From: an uncultured Spongiibacteraceae bacterium
GTDB taxonomy: Bacteria; Pseudomonadota; Gammaproteobacteria; Pseudomonadales; CAMLJR01
Assembly: GCA_946480345.1 (NCBI GenBank)
Contig: CAMLJR010000051.1
Location: forward strand, 1-17,570
Direction: 5' to 3'
DNA: 17,570 nucleotides
Under the pieces are notes generated by a model, which saw only the letters and a program-made list of their open reading frames with translations, ran no database searches and was not told the origin of the DNA. Below, piece after piece: positions 6,305-15,360 of this stretch. The position numbers and the translations under genes are program-made. How positions within the stretch are numbered: position 1 is the stretch's first letter; every line of letters begins with the position of its first letter.

Positions 6305-7574
6305 TGCTCAATTCCTCTGCATTCATCCGATTCATCACTTCTGCCACGGTAAAGAAAGAGCCGAATACAACGATGCGTTCGCCCTTGCACGCGCATTTCA
6401 CTGCAACATCGAAAGCCTGCGTCAATGTCGGCAAACGTACGAGCGCATCGATATGGTGTGCACGTAACCGCGCTTCAAGCTCGCCGCCGGACAGTGCCCG
6501 CGGGTTATCCGATAAATCCCCTAGAAACCACTCGTCCACATTGCGGTGTAGCGACGAAATAACGGTATCGACGTCTTTGTCGCGCATCATCGCCATCACC
6601 GCATAAGTGCGGAGAGCAGGTACTTCGCCAAGCCGCTCAGCCAACCATGCTGCCGCCTGCGGGTTATGTGCGACATCGAACACAATCTCGACGCCATTGT
6701 GCGATACGCGCTGAAAGCGTCCGGGTAAAAAGGCAGTCGCCAAACCGGTGCGAATCGCCTGCTCATCGACAGGCAACGGCAAACAATGTAACGCGGCCAA
6801 TGCGGCGGCAGCGCTGGGTAAAGGAAGTTGCGGCAGCGGCAGATCCTCATAACGAGCGATCTTCGTCAGCGTAATACTCGACCAGTTCCATCGATCGCCC
6901 ATGTTTTTGTACGTATACGCACTGCCCGCTGGGTACCAATGCGCGGCGACCGCTTCGGCTGTCGTAAACACCGATTGCGGTGGATGCGGATCCGCGCAAA
7001 TTGCCGGGCGGCCAGCGCGAAAAATACCCGCCTTCTCACCACCGATCGCCTCGCGATCGGAGCCCAGCCAATCCTGATGATCGAGGTCGATGGTGGTCAG
7101 CACCGCCACATCGGGATCGATCAGATTGACCGCGTCGAGCCGCCCACCCAACCCTACTTCGAGCACGATCACATCGAGCCGCGCCTGCTGAAATAACCAC
7201 AACGCGGCGAGCGTACCGAATTCAAAATAGGTGAGCGAAATACCGAACAACGCCGCGTGGACGTGGGCAAATGCCTCAGATAGCGTCGCATCGTCGACGA
7301 GCACCCCATCGATCCGCACGCGCTCGTTGTAGCGCAATAAATGCGGCGAGGTATACGCGCCGACGCGATAACCCTGCGCGCGTAATATGGCATCGAGAAA
7401 TGCAACGCACGAACCTTTGCCGTTGGTGCCGCCAACCGTGATGATTTTGGCGCCGCTAAGGTCGAGTGTTAGATTTTTTGCGACAGCAGCGACCCGGTCG
7501 AGACCGAGCTCGATTTGGCGTGGATGATGCGATTCCATCCACGCCAGCCATTGCGCCAGATTGCGCTGTTGCAT
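6294..7574 (-). CDS. folC: Bifunctional folylpolyglutamate synthase / dihydrofolate synthase
   Basis: FolC joins glutamate to dihydropteroate and then adds further glutamates to tetrahydrofolates, using ATP. The 426-residue length is normal. The Mur-ligase-like ATP-binding loop VGGTNGKGS lies at residues 47-55, followed by YTSPHLLRYNERVRIDG, which matches the family's folate-binding region, then VGLGGRLDAVNLIDPD, TTIDLDHQDWLG and GGEKAGIFR, the motif with the lysine that is usually carboxylated. The C-terminal domain has PGRFQ and FDVAHNP. It starts with ATG 13 bases after the accD stop, with no strong ribosome-binding site visible, and its stop lies inside the next gene. accD-folC-dedD-cvpA-purF is the order known from E. 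coli and Pseudomonas. Confidence 0.96.
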   Translation of the reverse strand: MQQRNLAQWLAWMESHHPRQIELGLDRVAAVAKNLTLDLSGAKIITVGGTNGKGSCVAFLDAILRAQGYRVGAYTSPHLLRYNERVRIDGVLVDDATLSEAFAHVHAALFGISLTYFEFGTLAALWLFQQARLDVIVLEVGLGGRLDAVNLIDPDVAVLTTIDLDHQDWLGSDREAIGGEKAGIFRAGRPAICADPHPPQSVFTTAEAVAAHWYPAGSAYTYKNMGDRWNWSSITLTKIARYEDLPLPQLPLPSAAAALAALHCLPLPVDEQAIRTGLATAFLPGRFQRVSHNGVEIVFDVAHNPQAAAWLAERLGEVPALRTYAVMAMMRDKDVDTVISSLHRNVDEWFLGDLSDNPRALSGGELEARLRAHHIDALVRLPTLTQAFDVAVKCACKGERIVVFGSFFTVAEVMNRMNAEELSNGR

Positions 7575-7587
7575 CTTCGGAGGAGAC

Positions 7588-8457
7588 CTACGCAGTGGGC
7601 GCTGCCTGCAGCGTCAACTTAGCGAGCAAACGTGCGAGCGTGTCGCGCATATCGCGACGGTGAACGATCATGTCGATCGCGCCGTGTTCAAGCAAAAACT
7701 CACTGCGTTGAAATCCCGGCGGCAGTTTTTGTCGAATGGTTTGTTCGATGATGTTCGGGCCGGCAAAACCAGCGCGCGCACCGGGCTCGGCAATATTGAT
7801 ATCGCCCAGCAAAGCGAGGCTCGCGGATACACCGCCGTATATCGGATCGGTCAACACCGAAACGTACGGCACGCCGTTCAAACGCAGCCGTTCTAGCACC
7901 GCGCTGGTTTTTGCCATTTGCATCAACGAGATCAACGCTTCCTGCATGCGAGCGCCACCCGATGCGGCAAAACAAATCAGCGGCATGCGTTCTTCCAACG
8001 CCAGGTTCGCCGCGCGCGTGAACTTCTCGCCGACCGCATAACCCATCGAACCGCCGTGGAAATTGAACTCAAACGCAGTGACGACTACCGGCAGCGATTT
8101 CAGTGTGCCGCGCATCGCGATCAGCGCGTCTTTTTCGCCGGTTTCTTTTTGCGCCTGCGTCAAACGATCCTTATATTTTTTGATGTCCTTGAACTTCAAG
8201 CGATCGATCGGCTTTACATCGTCGAATACTTCGAGGCGTCCGTCTTCATCGAGAAACATATCGAGACGCTGACGCGCGCCAACACGCATGTGGTGATCGC
8301 ATTTCGGACAAACATCGAGATTTTTTTCGAGCTCGGGACGATACAACACCGCCTCGCATTTCGGACACTTCTTCCACAGACCTTCGGGTACCGACGCCCG
8401 GCGTTCCTTGTTGTCGGAACGGGTCAGTGCAGGAACAATTTTGTCGATCCAGTTCAT
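7588..8457 (-). CDS. accD: Acetyl-CoA carboxylase carboxyltransferase subunit beta
   Basis: AccD pairs with AccA to transfer the carboxyl group from biotin to acetyl-CoA, giving malonyl-CoA for fatty acid synthesis. The 289-residue protein starts MNWIDKIVP, a typical AccD start, and carries the four-cysteine zinc ribbon (Cys31, Cys34, Cys50, Cys53). The crotonase-fold core shows FNFHGGSMG (131-139), ASGGARMQE (165-173), YGGVSAS (207-213) and GFAGP (230-234). The ATG has GAGG eight bases upstream. It follows trpA after 103 bases, a gap with a possible promoter, and is followed closely by folC. Nothing unusual in sequence or length. Confidence 0.97.
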   Translation of the reverse strand: MNWIDKIVPALTRSDNKERRASVPEGLWKKCPKCEAVLYRPELEKNLDVCPKCDHHMRVGARQRLDMFLDEDGRLEVFDDVKPIDRLKFKDIKKYKDRLTQAQKETGEKDALIAMRGTLKSLPVVVTAFEFNFHGGSMGYAVGEKFTRAANLALEERMPLICFAASGGARMQEALISLMQMAKTSAVLERLRLNGVPYVSVLTDPIYGGVSASLALLGDINIAEPGARAGFAGPNIIEQTIRQKLPPGFQRSEFLLEHGAIDMIVHRRDMRDTLARLLAKLTLQAAPTA

Positions 8458-8477
8458 TATGAACCTCGTCTCTATTC

Positions 8478-8483
8478 GTTATA
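8478..8483 (-). promoter_or_regulatory. Possible -10 element upstream of accD
   Basis: The minus strand reads TATAAC, 20 bases before the accD ATG, in the 103-base trpA-accD gap. No convincing -35 is seen at 16-18 bases. The short leader this would give is unusual, so support is weak. The gap length and change of pathway make an internal promoter reasonable. Confidence 0.25.
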
Positions 8484-8486
8484 TGG

Positions 8487-8514
8487 CAGTCGTTACGTGA
8501 CAGTTGTTGTGTGA
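8487..8514. repeat. Imperfect 14-bp tandem duplication in the trpA-accD gap
   Basis: CAGTCGTTACGTGA is followed directly by CAGTTGTTGTGTGA, matching at 11 of 14 positions. It lies immediately upstream (in the direction of transcription) of the candidate accD -10 element, where tandem activator sites could sit. It may equally be a chance or slippage product. Confidence 0.4.
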
Positions 8515-8560
8515 CGGAAAACTTGTTGAACGTATGCACCTACATGGGTACATCGCTCTA

Positions 8561-9376
8561 TTACTTTGCATCCACAGCGCGGCGAATTTCGGCGATTAGC
8601 TGGGTAGCACTCGCGTACAACTCGCTGCCGGTTTTGTTCTGCTGCGCCGCTTGTGAAATACGATCGACCAATGCGCTGCCAATCACGACGCCTTCGGCAA
8701 CTTTCGCAATCGCTACTGCCGAAACAGCGTCCTTAATTCCGAACCCAACCGTGATCGGCAGATCGGTAATCGCTTTAATACGCTGCAGCATGGCGCTTAC
8801 CGCGTCGATATCAAGATGGCCCGCGCCAGTGACTCCTTTCAATGACACGCAGTACAAATAACCGCTGGCCAATTCCGCAATCGCGCGAATGCGCGCTTCG
8901 GTAGTTGTCGGTGCGAGCAGGAAAATATTATCGATGCCGACGCGCTTCAATTCGACATTCAGCGCCCCCGCTTCTTCGGGAGGAACATCGACCGTAAGCA
9001 GGCCATCCACGCCCGATTTAACGGCAGCATCGGCAAACACCGCGTAACCCATGTGTTCGACGGGATTGGCGTACCCCATCAATACGATCGGTGTTTCGTT
9101 ATCGTCACGGCGAAACTCCGCGACCAGATCGAGCACGTTGCGCAGGCTGGTGTGATGCATCAATGCACGTTCGTGTCCGAGCTGAATCACCGGACCTTCC
9201 GCCATCGGATCGGAAAAAGGCACGCCGAGCTCGATAATATCCGCGCCCTGACGCACCAGTTCGTGCATCAGCGGCACGGTAACGGCAAGTTGCGGATCGC
9301 CGGCGACAATGTAGGGAACTACGGCTGTGCGCTGCTGCTCGCGCAGCTGGGTTAATTTGTTAGCGATACGGCTCAA
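8561..9376 (-). CDS. trpA: Tryptophan synthase alpha chain
   Basis: TrpA cleaves indole-3-glycerol phosphate to indole, which is channelled to TrpB. The 271-residue TIM barrel has the catalytic Glu49 in IIELGVPFSDP, VLMGYANP, LLTVDVPPEE, APTTTE, the KGVTGAG loop and VGFGIKD. The second classical acid, Asp60 in E. coli, is Glu here (PMAEGPVIQ, codon at 9197-9199). The start is TTG at 9376: the peptide MSRIANKLTQL aligns with usual TrpA N-termini, no better start exists, and TGAGGA upstream provides a Shine-Dalgarno that overlaps the trpB stop. The 11-base gap implies translational coupling, which fits the need for equal amounts of both subunits. Confidence 0.96.
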   Translation of the reverse strand: MSRIANKLTQLREQQRTAVVPYIVAGDPQLAVTVPLMHELVRQGADIIELGVPFSDPMAEGPVIQLGHERALMHHTSLRNVLDLVAEFRRDDNETPIVLMGYANPVEHMGYAVFADAAVKSGVDGLLTVDVPPEEAGALNVELKRVGIDNIFLLAPTTTEARIRAIAELASGYLYCVSLKGVTGAGHLDIDAVSAMLQRIKAITDLPITVGFGIKDAVSAVAIAKVAEGVVIGSALVDRISQAAQQNKTGSELYASATQLIAEIRRAVDAK

Positions 9377-9387
9377 GAGCGAATTCC

Positions 9388-10611
9388 TCAGAACGTAATG
9401 CCGTCGAGCGCAGCGACGGTATGAATGTCTTTGTCACCACGGCCGGACAAATTCGCGATGATGATTTGGTCCTTACGCATGCCGGGCGCGAGTTTTTCGA
9501 CGTAAGCCAGTGCGTGGCTCGATTCGAGCGCGGGCATGATGCCTTCGGTTTGCGTTAATTTGCGGAACGCCGTGAGCGCTTCGTCGTCGTTAATGGCGAC
9601 GTAATTGACGCGACCTATATCTTTCAGCCACGAATGCTCGGGCCCGACGCCGGGGTAATCCAGACCTGCCGATACCGAATGCGTTTCGATAATCTGACCG
9701 GCATCGTCCTGCATCAGATAAGTGCGATTGCCATGCAGAATGCCGGGCTGACCCGCGCTCAGCGGCGCAGCGTGACGACCAGTGGCGATGCCATAACCAC
9801 CCGCTTCGACACCGTACATTGCCACATCGACATCAGCTAAAAACGGATGGAACAAACCGATCGCATTCGAGCCGCCGCCGACGCACGCTACCAGCGCATC
9901 GGGCAGACGCCCTGTTTGCTCACGGCACTGCTGCTTAGCTTCACGCCCGATCACCGATTGGAAATCGCGTACCAGTTTTGGATATGGATGCGGACCCGCC
10001 GCCGTACCGATGATGTAGAACGTGTTATCGACGTTGGTAACCCAATCGCGAAGCGCCTCGTTCATCGCATCTTTCAGCGTGCGCGATCCGGATTTGACCG
10101 GGATGACTTCGGCGCCGAGCAGCTTCATTCGATACACGTTCAGCGATTGGCGGCGCACATCTTCTTCGCCCATGTACACCTGACATTGCATGCCGAAACG
10201 TGCCGCGATAGTCGCCGTGGCGACGCCGTGCTGGCCAGCGCCAGTTTCGGCAATCACACGTTTTTTGCCCATGTACTTCGCCAGCAATCCTTGCCCAATC
10301 GTGTTGTTAACCTTATGCGCACCGGTGTGGTTCAGGTCTTCGCGTTTCAGATAAATCTGCGCGCCGCCGAGTTCACGGCTCCAGCGTTCGGCGTGGTAAA
10401 GCGGTGACGGGCGGCCGACGTAATGCGCGAGATCGCGATCGAACTCGGTGCGAAATGCCGGATCGGCAGATAGTTTGTTGTAAGCGGTTTCCAGCTCCTC
10501 CAGCGCGCACATCAGCGTTTCGGCGACGAACTTTCCGCCGTACTGACCGAAATGACCGCGCGCGTCAGGCATGGCGGCGTAATCGATAGCATCCAACACA
10601 GAATCACTCAC
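9388..10611 (-). CDS. trpB: Tryptophan synthase beta chain
   Basis: TrpB condenses indole with serine to form tryptophan using pyridoxal phosphate, as an alpha2-beta2 complex with TrpA. The 407-residue protein shows [13 protein letters not shown] near the N-terminus, the PLP lysine at residue 100 in [23 protein letters not shown] (122-134), the phosphate-binding GGGSNAIG (245-252) and NLSGRGDKD at the C-terminal end. The start is GTG at 10611, with GGAG nine bases upstream. The stop overlaps the trpA ribosome-binding site. The gap from trpF is 22 bases, so trpF, trpB and trpA form one unit. This is the standard TrpB1 type, not the stand-alone TrpB2. Confidence 0.97.
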   Translation of the reverse strand: MSDSVLDAIDYAAMPDARGHFGQYGGKFVAETLMCALEELETAYNKLSADPAFRTEFDRDLAHYVGRPSPLYHAERWSRELGGAQIYLKREDLNHTGAHKVNNTIGQGLLAKYMGKKRVIAETGAGQHGVATATIAARFGMQCQVYMGEEDVRRQSLNVYRMKLLGAEVIPVKSGSRTLKDAMNEALRDWVTNVDNTFYIIGTAAGPHPYPKLVRDFQSVIGREAKQQCREQTGRLPDALVACVGGGSNAIGLFHPFLADVDVAMYGVEAGGYGIATGRHAAPLSAGQPGILHGNRTYLMQDDAGQIIETHSVSAGLDYPGVGPEHSWLKDIGRVNYVAINDDEALTAFRKLTQTEGIMPALESSHALAYVEKLAPGMRKDQIIIANLSGRGDKDIHTVAALDGITF

Positions 10612-10633
10612 TACTTATTTCTCCGGTTTCCGA

Positions 10634-11278
10634 TCATTGCGACGGTTGTTGATCGGCGCGATAAACCGCTGCGACAAACTGTTCAATTTTGCTGGCGTCT
10701 TTGCGGCCGGGTGCCGATTCAACGCCGCCGCTGACGTCTACGGCATAAGGACGTATCTGCTTGACCGCCGCCCCGACATTATCCGGAGTCAGACCACCCG
10801 CGAGGACAATGCGCGCACGCATAACTGCTGGAATCCGTTGCCAATCGAAGGTTTCGCCGGTACCGCCGGCAACGCCTGGACGGTACGTATCGAGCAGCAA
10901 TCCGCGTGCATCGGCAAATTGAAGCGCTTCGTTGAGCAGCTCGACATCGTCGCGCATACGCAGCGCTTTGATGTACGGTCGATCGAACTGCGCGCATGTT
11001 TCGGCGGTTTCGGCACCGTGAAACTGCAACAGATCGAGCGGTACCGTATTCAGCACCTCGCGAACTAACGCCGGCTCGGCATCGACAAACAAACCAACCG
11101 CAGTAACGAACGGCGGCAGGGCTTCACAGATGTCGCGGGCGATAGCGATCGTTACGGCGCGAGGGCTTCCCGGATAGAACACCAATCCGATGGCGTCCGC
11201 GCCTGCGGCAGCTGCTACGAGCGCATCGTCGACGTTGGTAATGCCACAGATTTTGATGCGGGTGCGACGCAAGCGCAT
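10634..11278 (-). CDS. trpF: Phosphoribosylanthranilate isomerase
   Basis: TrpF converts N-(5'-phosphoribosyl)anthranilate to the carboxyphenylamino-deoxyribulose phosphate that TrpC then uses. The 214-residue (beta-alpha)8 protein contains KICGIT with the catalytic Cys11, GLVFYPGSPRAV (31-42), LDLLQFHGAE (81-90), the catalytic Asp130 in LLLDTY, VLAGGLTPDNV (158-168) and DVSGGVE (181-187) for phosphate binding. I chose the ATG at 11278. The frame extends five codons further to a TTG at 11293 without better ribosome-binding support; neither start has a strong one. It is a stand-alone TrpF, not fused to TrpC. It follows truA after a 118-base gap with a short tandem repeat and leads into trpB and trpA. 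Confidence 0.95.
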   Translation of the reverse strand: MRLRRTRIKICGITNVDDALVAAAAGADAIGLVFYPGSPRAVTIAIARDICEALPPFVTAVGLFVDAEPALVREVLNTVPLDLLQFHGAETAETCAQFDRPYIKALRMRDDVELLNEALQFADARGLLLDTYRPGVAGGTGETFDWQRIPAVMRARIVLAGGLTPDNVGAAVKQIRPYAVDVSGGVESAPGRKDASKIEQFVAAVYRADQQPSQ

Positions 11279-11333
11279 GTCTGCCGGGAGCAAAAAAGGA
11301 AGGCGAATCCTACCAGATCGGCCGCGCTGCTGT

Positions 11334-11361
11334 CTGCCATTGGGTCGCTGCCATTGGCTGA
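11334..11361. repeat. 14-bp near-tandem repeat in the truA-trpF gap
   Basis: CTGCCATTGG occurs twice with a 14-base period (11334-11343 and 11348-11357). The flanking bases differ slightly, so the unit is about 14 bases. The gap has no other clear structure, no strong promoter and no terminator. Confidence 0.5.
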
Positions 11362-11396
11362 TTTTCTCGGCGAATTCGCGACAGTTGGCCCGCTAG

Positions 11397-12248
11397 TTAA
11401 AGCAAGCCAGTGGCGATCAGCGGCTTCAAAAAAGCGGGGCCCGGTTCGGTTACCGGCAACCCGAAGTGATCTGGATAAATGACATCGGCGAGATACAGCC
11501 CTTGAGGCGGCGCCGTCGGCGCTGCCAACGTGCGATCGCGCGCGGCAAAAATGCGCTCGGTCCACCCCTCCGGCTGCCGGCCGCTACCCACCGCCATCAA
11601 TGTGCCGACAATGTTGCGGACCATATGCAGCAAAAAAGCGTTGGCCTGGATATCGATAACCACAAAATCGTCAACCCGACTGACCTTCACGAAATGCACG
11701 TTGCGCATTGGCGTGTTCGATTGGCAACCGGCGCCACGGAACGATGAAAAATCGCGCTCGCCGAGCAGGCATTGCGCTTCGCGGTGCATCACCGCCGCAT
11801 CGAGAACGTGCGGAAAGCCGGTGGTCAACGAACCTAAGTGCGCTGAGCGTGTTGGGCGGTTCAGAATGACATAACGATAACGACGTGCGGTCGCGGAAAA
11901 GCGCGCATGAAAATCAGACACAACCGGAGCGGCCCATTTGATTGCCACGCCAGACGGCAATAGCGTGTTGCCACCCTGCACCCAGGCTTTCGCCGGGCGC
12001 AGCGTTGGCGTATCGAAATGGATGATTTGATGGCTGGCATGAACGCCGGTGTCGGTACGCCCCGCGCAAATTGTCGTGATCGGCGCAGCGGCTATTTTAC
12101 TGAGCGCTTCCTCGACCGCTTCCTGCACGGTGGGCAGTTGCAACTGACGCTGCGCCTGCCACCCGAAAAAACTGCTTCCTTGATATTCGACCGCCAGCGC
12201 CACGCGCCCGCCGGCGGCAAACTGCGCCGCGTCTGGTTGCGCCGACAT
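11397..12248 (-). CDS. truA: tRNA pseudouridine(38-40) synthase
   Basis: TruA converts uridines 38 to 40 in the anticodon arm of many tRNAs to pseudouridine. The 283-residue protein has ALAVEYQGSSFFGWQ at the N-terminus and the catalytic Asp66 in CAGRTDTGVHASHQ, then the RRYRYVILN strand, FSSFRGAGCQSNTP and the FLLHMVRNIVGTL motif of the family. The ATG lies only two bases past the fimV stop, with AGGG inside the end of fimV as ribosome-binding site, so translation is probably coupled to fimV. fimV-truA-trpF is the usual order in Pseudomonas and relatives. Nothing unusual is seen. Confidence 0.96.
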   Translation of the reverse strand: MSAQPDAAQFAAGGRVALAVEYQGSSFFGWQAQRQLQLPTVQEAVEEALSKIAAAPITTICAGRTDTGVHASHQIIHFDTPTLRPAKAWVQGGNTLLPSGVAIKWAAPVVSDFHARFSATARRYRYVILNRPTRSAHLGSLTTGFPHVLDAAVMHREAQCLLGERDFSSFRGAGCQSNTPMRNVHFVKVSRVDDFVVIDIQANAFLLHMVRNIVGTLMAVGSGRQPEGWTERIFAARDRTLAAPTAPPQGLYLADVIYPDHFGLPVTEPGPAFLKPLIATGLL

Positions 12249-12250
12249 GC

Positions 12251-15200
12251 TTACCCTATGCGGCTAAGCAGGTTCGACGCGTCTTGTTTCTGCGTATCGG
12301 TGCCTTCCTGCAGAACTTCGTCGAGGATATCGCGAGCGCCGTCGGTATCGCCCATGTCGATATAGGCGCGAGCGAGATCGAGCTTGGTCGCGATTTCATC
12401 GGTGTCGGCGAGGAAGTCGAAATCGTCGCTACTATCCAACGTCGGCGCCGATTCAGGTGCTGCCGTTTCAAACGCTGCGGGTGCCTCTACGGGAGCAGGA
12501 GCGAGTGCCTCAAATGAAGCAGGTGCGTCGAACGTTGAGGCTTCGAGTGTGCTCTCGAATGTGGAAGCCGCGAAAGTATCCGCCTGCTGTGCCGGCGCTT
12601 CGTCAGGCAACTCCAGCTCACCGAATGAAGAATCGAAATCAAAATCGGTACGCTCGATGTCTGGCAGCTCTTCGCCAGCACTACTCAGATCGAATTCATC
12701 TGGCAATTCCAGATCGCCATCGAGCTCGGCGTCGAAACTGTCCGCGAGATCGTTGGTGGAAAGCTCGTTAGTGGAGAGATCAGTGGCAGAGAGGTCAGTG
12801 GGCGCGAAATCCGTCGAAAGGTCAGCGTCGAGATCGCGCTCCTCCGCCATCGGCGCTGGCGACAAATCGATGTCTTTCAGCGAATCCGCCATCACTTCGA
12901 GATCGCCGAGCTCACCTGTCGTTGCCATTTCGCTCAGCGCGCGATCGAGATCGTCGTCGCCGAGATCCAGCTCCAGCCCTTCATCGAAACTGTTATCGGT
13001 CGATGATTCAAATGTGCTTGCTTGAGCAATCGGCGCTGTCGGCGTTTCTGCCTCGAGCGTGCCGGTTTCGATGGCTGCAAAATCATCATCGAGATCCAAA
13101 TCCAGATCGAGCTCAGCTTCCGCTTGAGCACTGCTCGGCGCAAAGTCTGGATCGTTCAGTGTCGTCGTAGCTTCGAAGTCGTCATCAAGGTCTAGATCGA
13201 GGTCCAGAGCGGATTCTTCGCTGCTTTCGAGCTGGGCAGCATGCTCGTCAGCGTCGTCTGGCTTCGTCATTTCCTGGTAAGCCCACCCACCGGCAGCTAC
13301 AGCTGCGGTGGAAGTCGCTCCCATACTCCAGGAATTCGAAGCACCGGGAACGTCCGATAACCAATCCGAAACCCCATCAACCGACGACAACGTATCTTTG
13401 ATTTTTGCAATGGCATCGCTGTCGCCGAGGCTTTGCAGGCCGATAAATTGCTGCCTAAACGCCTCGCGATCGCGCATCTCGATGTACACCTCGAGCAGCT
13501 TGACGCGTAAATCGCTGCGGTTCGGCTCCGCGTCGATTGCATTCGTGAGCAGATCGACCGCCTGCTGGTAACGACCATAGGCAATATAAATATCGGACTC
13601 GGCAATAGGATCGCCGGTTTGCGGCTGCATCGACGGCGCCGAGACGGCATCGGCTGCCGGTGCGTCGGGCGCTTCGAAGTCGTGCTGAACTTCATTATTC
13701 GGCGTTATCGCATCGTCGCTGATTGATGCGTTATCGAGATCGGTATTGTGGAAGGGGAACGTGTTGTCATCGTCAAAGGTGAAATCGTTGGATTCTTCCG
13801 CCTCTTCGGCATCCCGACGACGCTTGGCAACGATAAAGCCGATGAGCGCAAGCAACAGCGCCCCCGCTGCCGCAGCGAGATACAGCGGTTGGGCCATGAT
13901 CCGATCGAGCAAACTGGGTTCGGGAGCCGGTTTGGGCACAGCCTTGACCGCAGGTTGCGCTGCGGGTTTAGGCGCAGGTGCAGGTTGCGGTTGTGCTGAG
14001 GGCTGAGTTGCTGCGGCATCGGTGGCAGGAGCATCGCTTGGTGCAACACCAGCCCCTGGCGCCGGCTGCTCTGTTGTAGCCGCAGGCGCTTGGGTTGCCG
14101 GTGCGGAATCGGCTGATTTGGCCTGCAACGCCGCCAACTGATCGTCCTTCAGCGAAATTAACCGCTGCAATGTTGCGATCTGGCGTTCCATATCGTCGAG
14201 CCGCGATTGCAGCTCGCCATTGTCGCGCTTGCCCTTTTCCAGAGCCTCTTGCGAAGCGGCGAGCTCGCTGCGTAACGCCTCTACTGCCTTACCGCCGCCG
14301 CTGCCTGAGCCTGCGCTCTTGGTTGCATCGGTTGGTGCGGCAATTGAGAGTCGGGCCTGTTCGCGATACCCGCCTTCTTTGGCTGCAGGCTCGGGAGCGC
14401 TGGCGTCGAGTTGCGGGCCAGAAGCAGATGCAGTCGTCGCCGAACTGGCTGAGCCGGAGCGCCAGCTACTCGTCTGCGACTCCACTTCCTGCGCCGCCTG
14501 ATCCGCCGAAATCCCGCGCACTTCGTCGGCATTCGGCAGGCGCACCACATAACCCGATTTGATCAGATTGACGTTGTTATTAATAAAGGCGTGAGGATTA
14601 GCGCGCTGAATGGCCAACATCGTCTGCGCGACGCTGACGTCGCTGGCCGGCTTATGGCGAACGGCGATTTTGGACAGCGTGTCGTACGCTTGAATTCGAT
14701 ATTCGCCGGGGGTACCGGTGCCAGGCATTGACATATCACCGGAAGGTGCAGCAGCGGACGTTTCTGTTTCAGTGCTGACGGTGGGCGGCTGCACCTGAGT
14801 CTTTTTTGCGTTCTGAACCGTCGCAATGCCCGAACTCGTGGCCGGTGCCACTGGCGTTGGCGCACGATTCGCGCCGAACGTTGGCGGGTCGAGCAACACA
14901 GCAAACTCGCGCAGCAAACGGCCATTGGGCCAGCGCGCTTCGATGACGAAATTCAGGTAAGGCTCGATCACAGGCTCGCGCGTGCTCACACGAATGACGC
15001 CGCCACCCTGCCCATCCATGCTGACAGTGAACTGCAGATTCGTCAGGAAGTAGTCGCGATCGACGCCGGCGCGCTCGAAATCTTCGGTAGTCGCGAGCTG
15101 GACTTTGATCTGGGTAGGATCGAGATCACCGGTATCGAGAAGCTTGATCTCGGCATTGAGCGGCTGATTGAGTGCCGATTTGATCGACAAATTTCCCAAG

Positions 15201-15274
15201 CCCATGGCACTGGCAAAGTTCGCTTGTAGCGCACTGATTGCCAACACCGCGATGGCGAGCTTCTTACGCACCAT
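12251..15274 (-). CDS. fimV: FimV-family polar hub / pilus assembly protein
   Basis: FimV is an inner-membrane protein with a periplasmic peptidoglycan-binding part and a cytoplasmic TPR part; in Pseudomonas it organises the cell pole and type IV pilus assembly. The 1007 residues show in order: a signal peptide (1-23, ending ASA), the conserved FimV N-terminal domain (24-133, LGNLSIKSALNQPLNAEIKL), a LysM domain (about 191-247), a coiled coil (about 329-386), a Pro/Ala-rich linker (391-455), one membrane helix (463-484) followed by KRRR, a TPR-like pair (560-615), a very acidic low-complexity region (about 685-940), and the conserved C-terminal FimV domain (about 950-1007, ATKLDLARAYIDMGD). 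The acidic part holds two nearly identical Asp-Leu blocks. The ATG has AGGG upstream. Confidence 0.95.
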   Translation of the reverse strand: MVRKKLAIAVLAISALQANFASAMGLGNLSIKSALNQPLNAEIKLLDTGDLDPTQIKVQLATTEDFERAGVDRDYFLTNLQFTVSMDGQGGGVIRVSTREPVIEPYLNFVIEARWPNGRLLREFAVLLDPPTFGANRAPTPVAPATSSGIATVQNAKKTQVQPPTVSTETETSAAAPSGDMSMPGTGTPGEYRIQAYDTLSKIAVRHKPASDVSVAQTMLAIQRANPHAFINNNVNLIKSGYVVRLPNADEVRGISADQAAQEVESQTSSWRSGSASSATTASASGPQLDASAPEPAAKEGGYREQARLSIAAPTDATKSAGSGSGGGKAVEALRSELAASQEALEKGKRDNGELQSRLDDMERQIATLQRLISLKDDQLAALQAKSADSAPATQAPAATTEQPAPGAGVAPSDAPATDAAATQPSAQPQPAPAPKPAAQPAVKAVPKPAPEPSLLDRIMAQPLYLAAAAGALLLALIGFIVAKRRRDAEEAEESNDFTFDDDNTFPFHNTDLDNASISDDAITPNNEVQHDFEAPDAPAADAVSAPSMQPQTGDPIAESDIYIAYGRYQQAVDLLTNAIDAEPNRSDLRVKLLEVYIEMRDREAFRQQFIGLQSLGDSDAIAKIKDTLSSVDGVSDWLSDVPGASNSWSMGATSTAAVAAGGWAYQEMTKPDDADEHAAQLESSEESALDLDLDLDDDFEATTTLNDPDFAPSSAQAEAELDLDLDLDDDFAAIETGTLEAETPTAPIAQASTFESSTDNSFDEGLELDLGDDDLDRALSEMATTGELGDLEVMADSLKDIDLSPAPMAEERDLDADLSTDFAPTDLSATDLSTNELSTNDLADSFDAELDGDLELPDEFDLSSAGEELPDIERTDFDFDSSFGELELPDEAPAQQADTFAASTFESTLEASTFDAPASFEALAPAPVEAPAAFETAAPESAPTLDSSDDFDFLADTDEIATKLDLARAYIDMGDTDGARDILDEVLQEGTDTQKQDASNLLSRIG

Positions 15275-15360
15275 ATCTATCTACCCTGTCGTCTCGCTGA
15301 GAGTTTTGTCGTGGACATGAGCAGCAATCTGCCGCCACTGCTCGGTCCCGGCATCCAAAA

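Noticed and set aside
8534..8553. Small hairpin after trpA (ATGTACC and GGTGCAT around CATGTA on the minus strand)
   Set aside because: Only seven pairs including a G-T pair, and no T-run follows directly. Too weak to call a terminator or attenuator.
12384..13025. Long plus-strand open frame, about 213 codons, rich in Ser
   Set aside because: It is antisense to the acidic repeat part of fimV. Its Ser/Ala-rich content is just the complement of Asp/Leu/Glu codons. No ribosome-binding site or recognisable domain.
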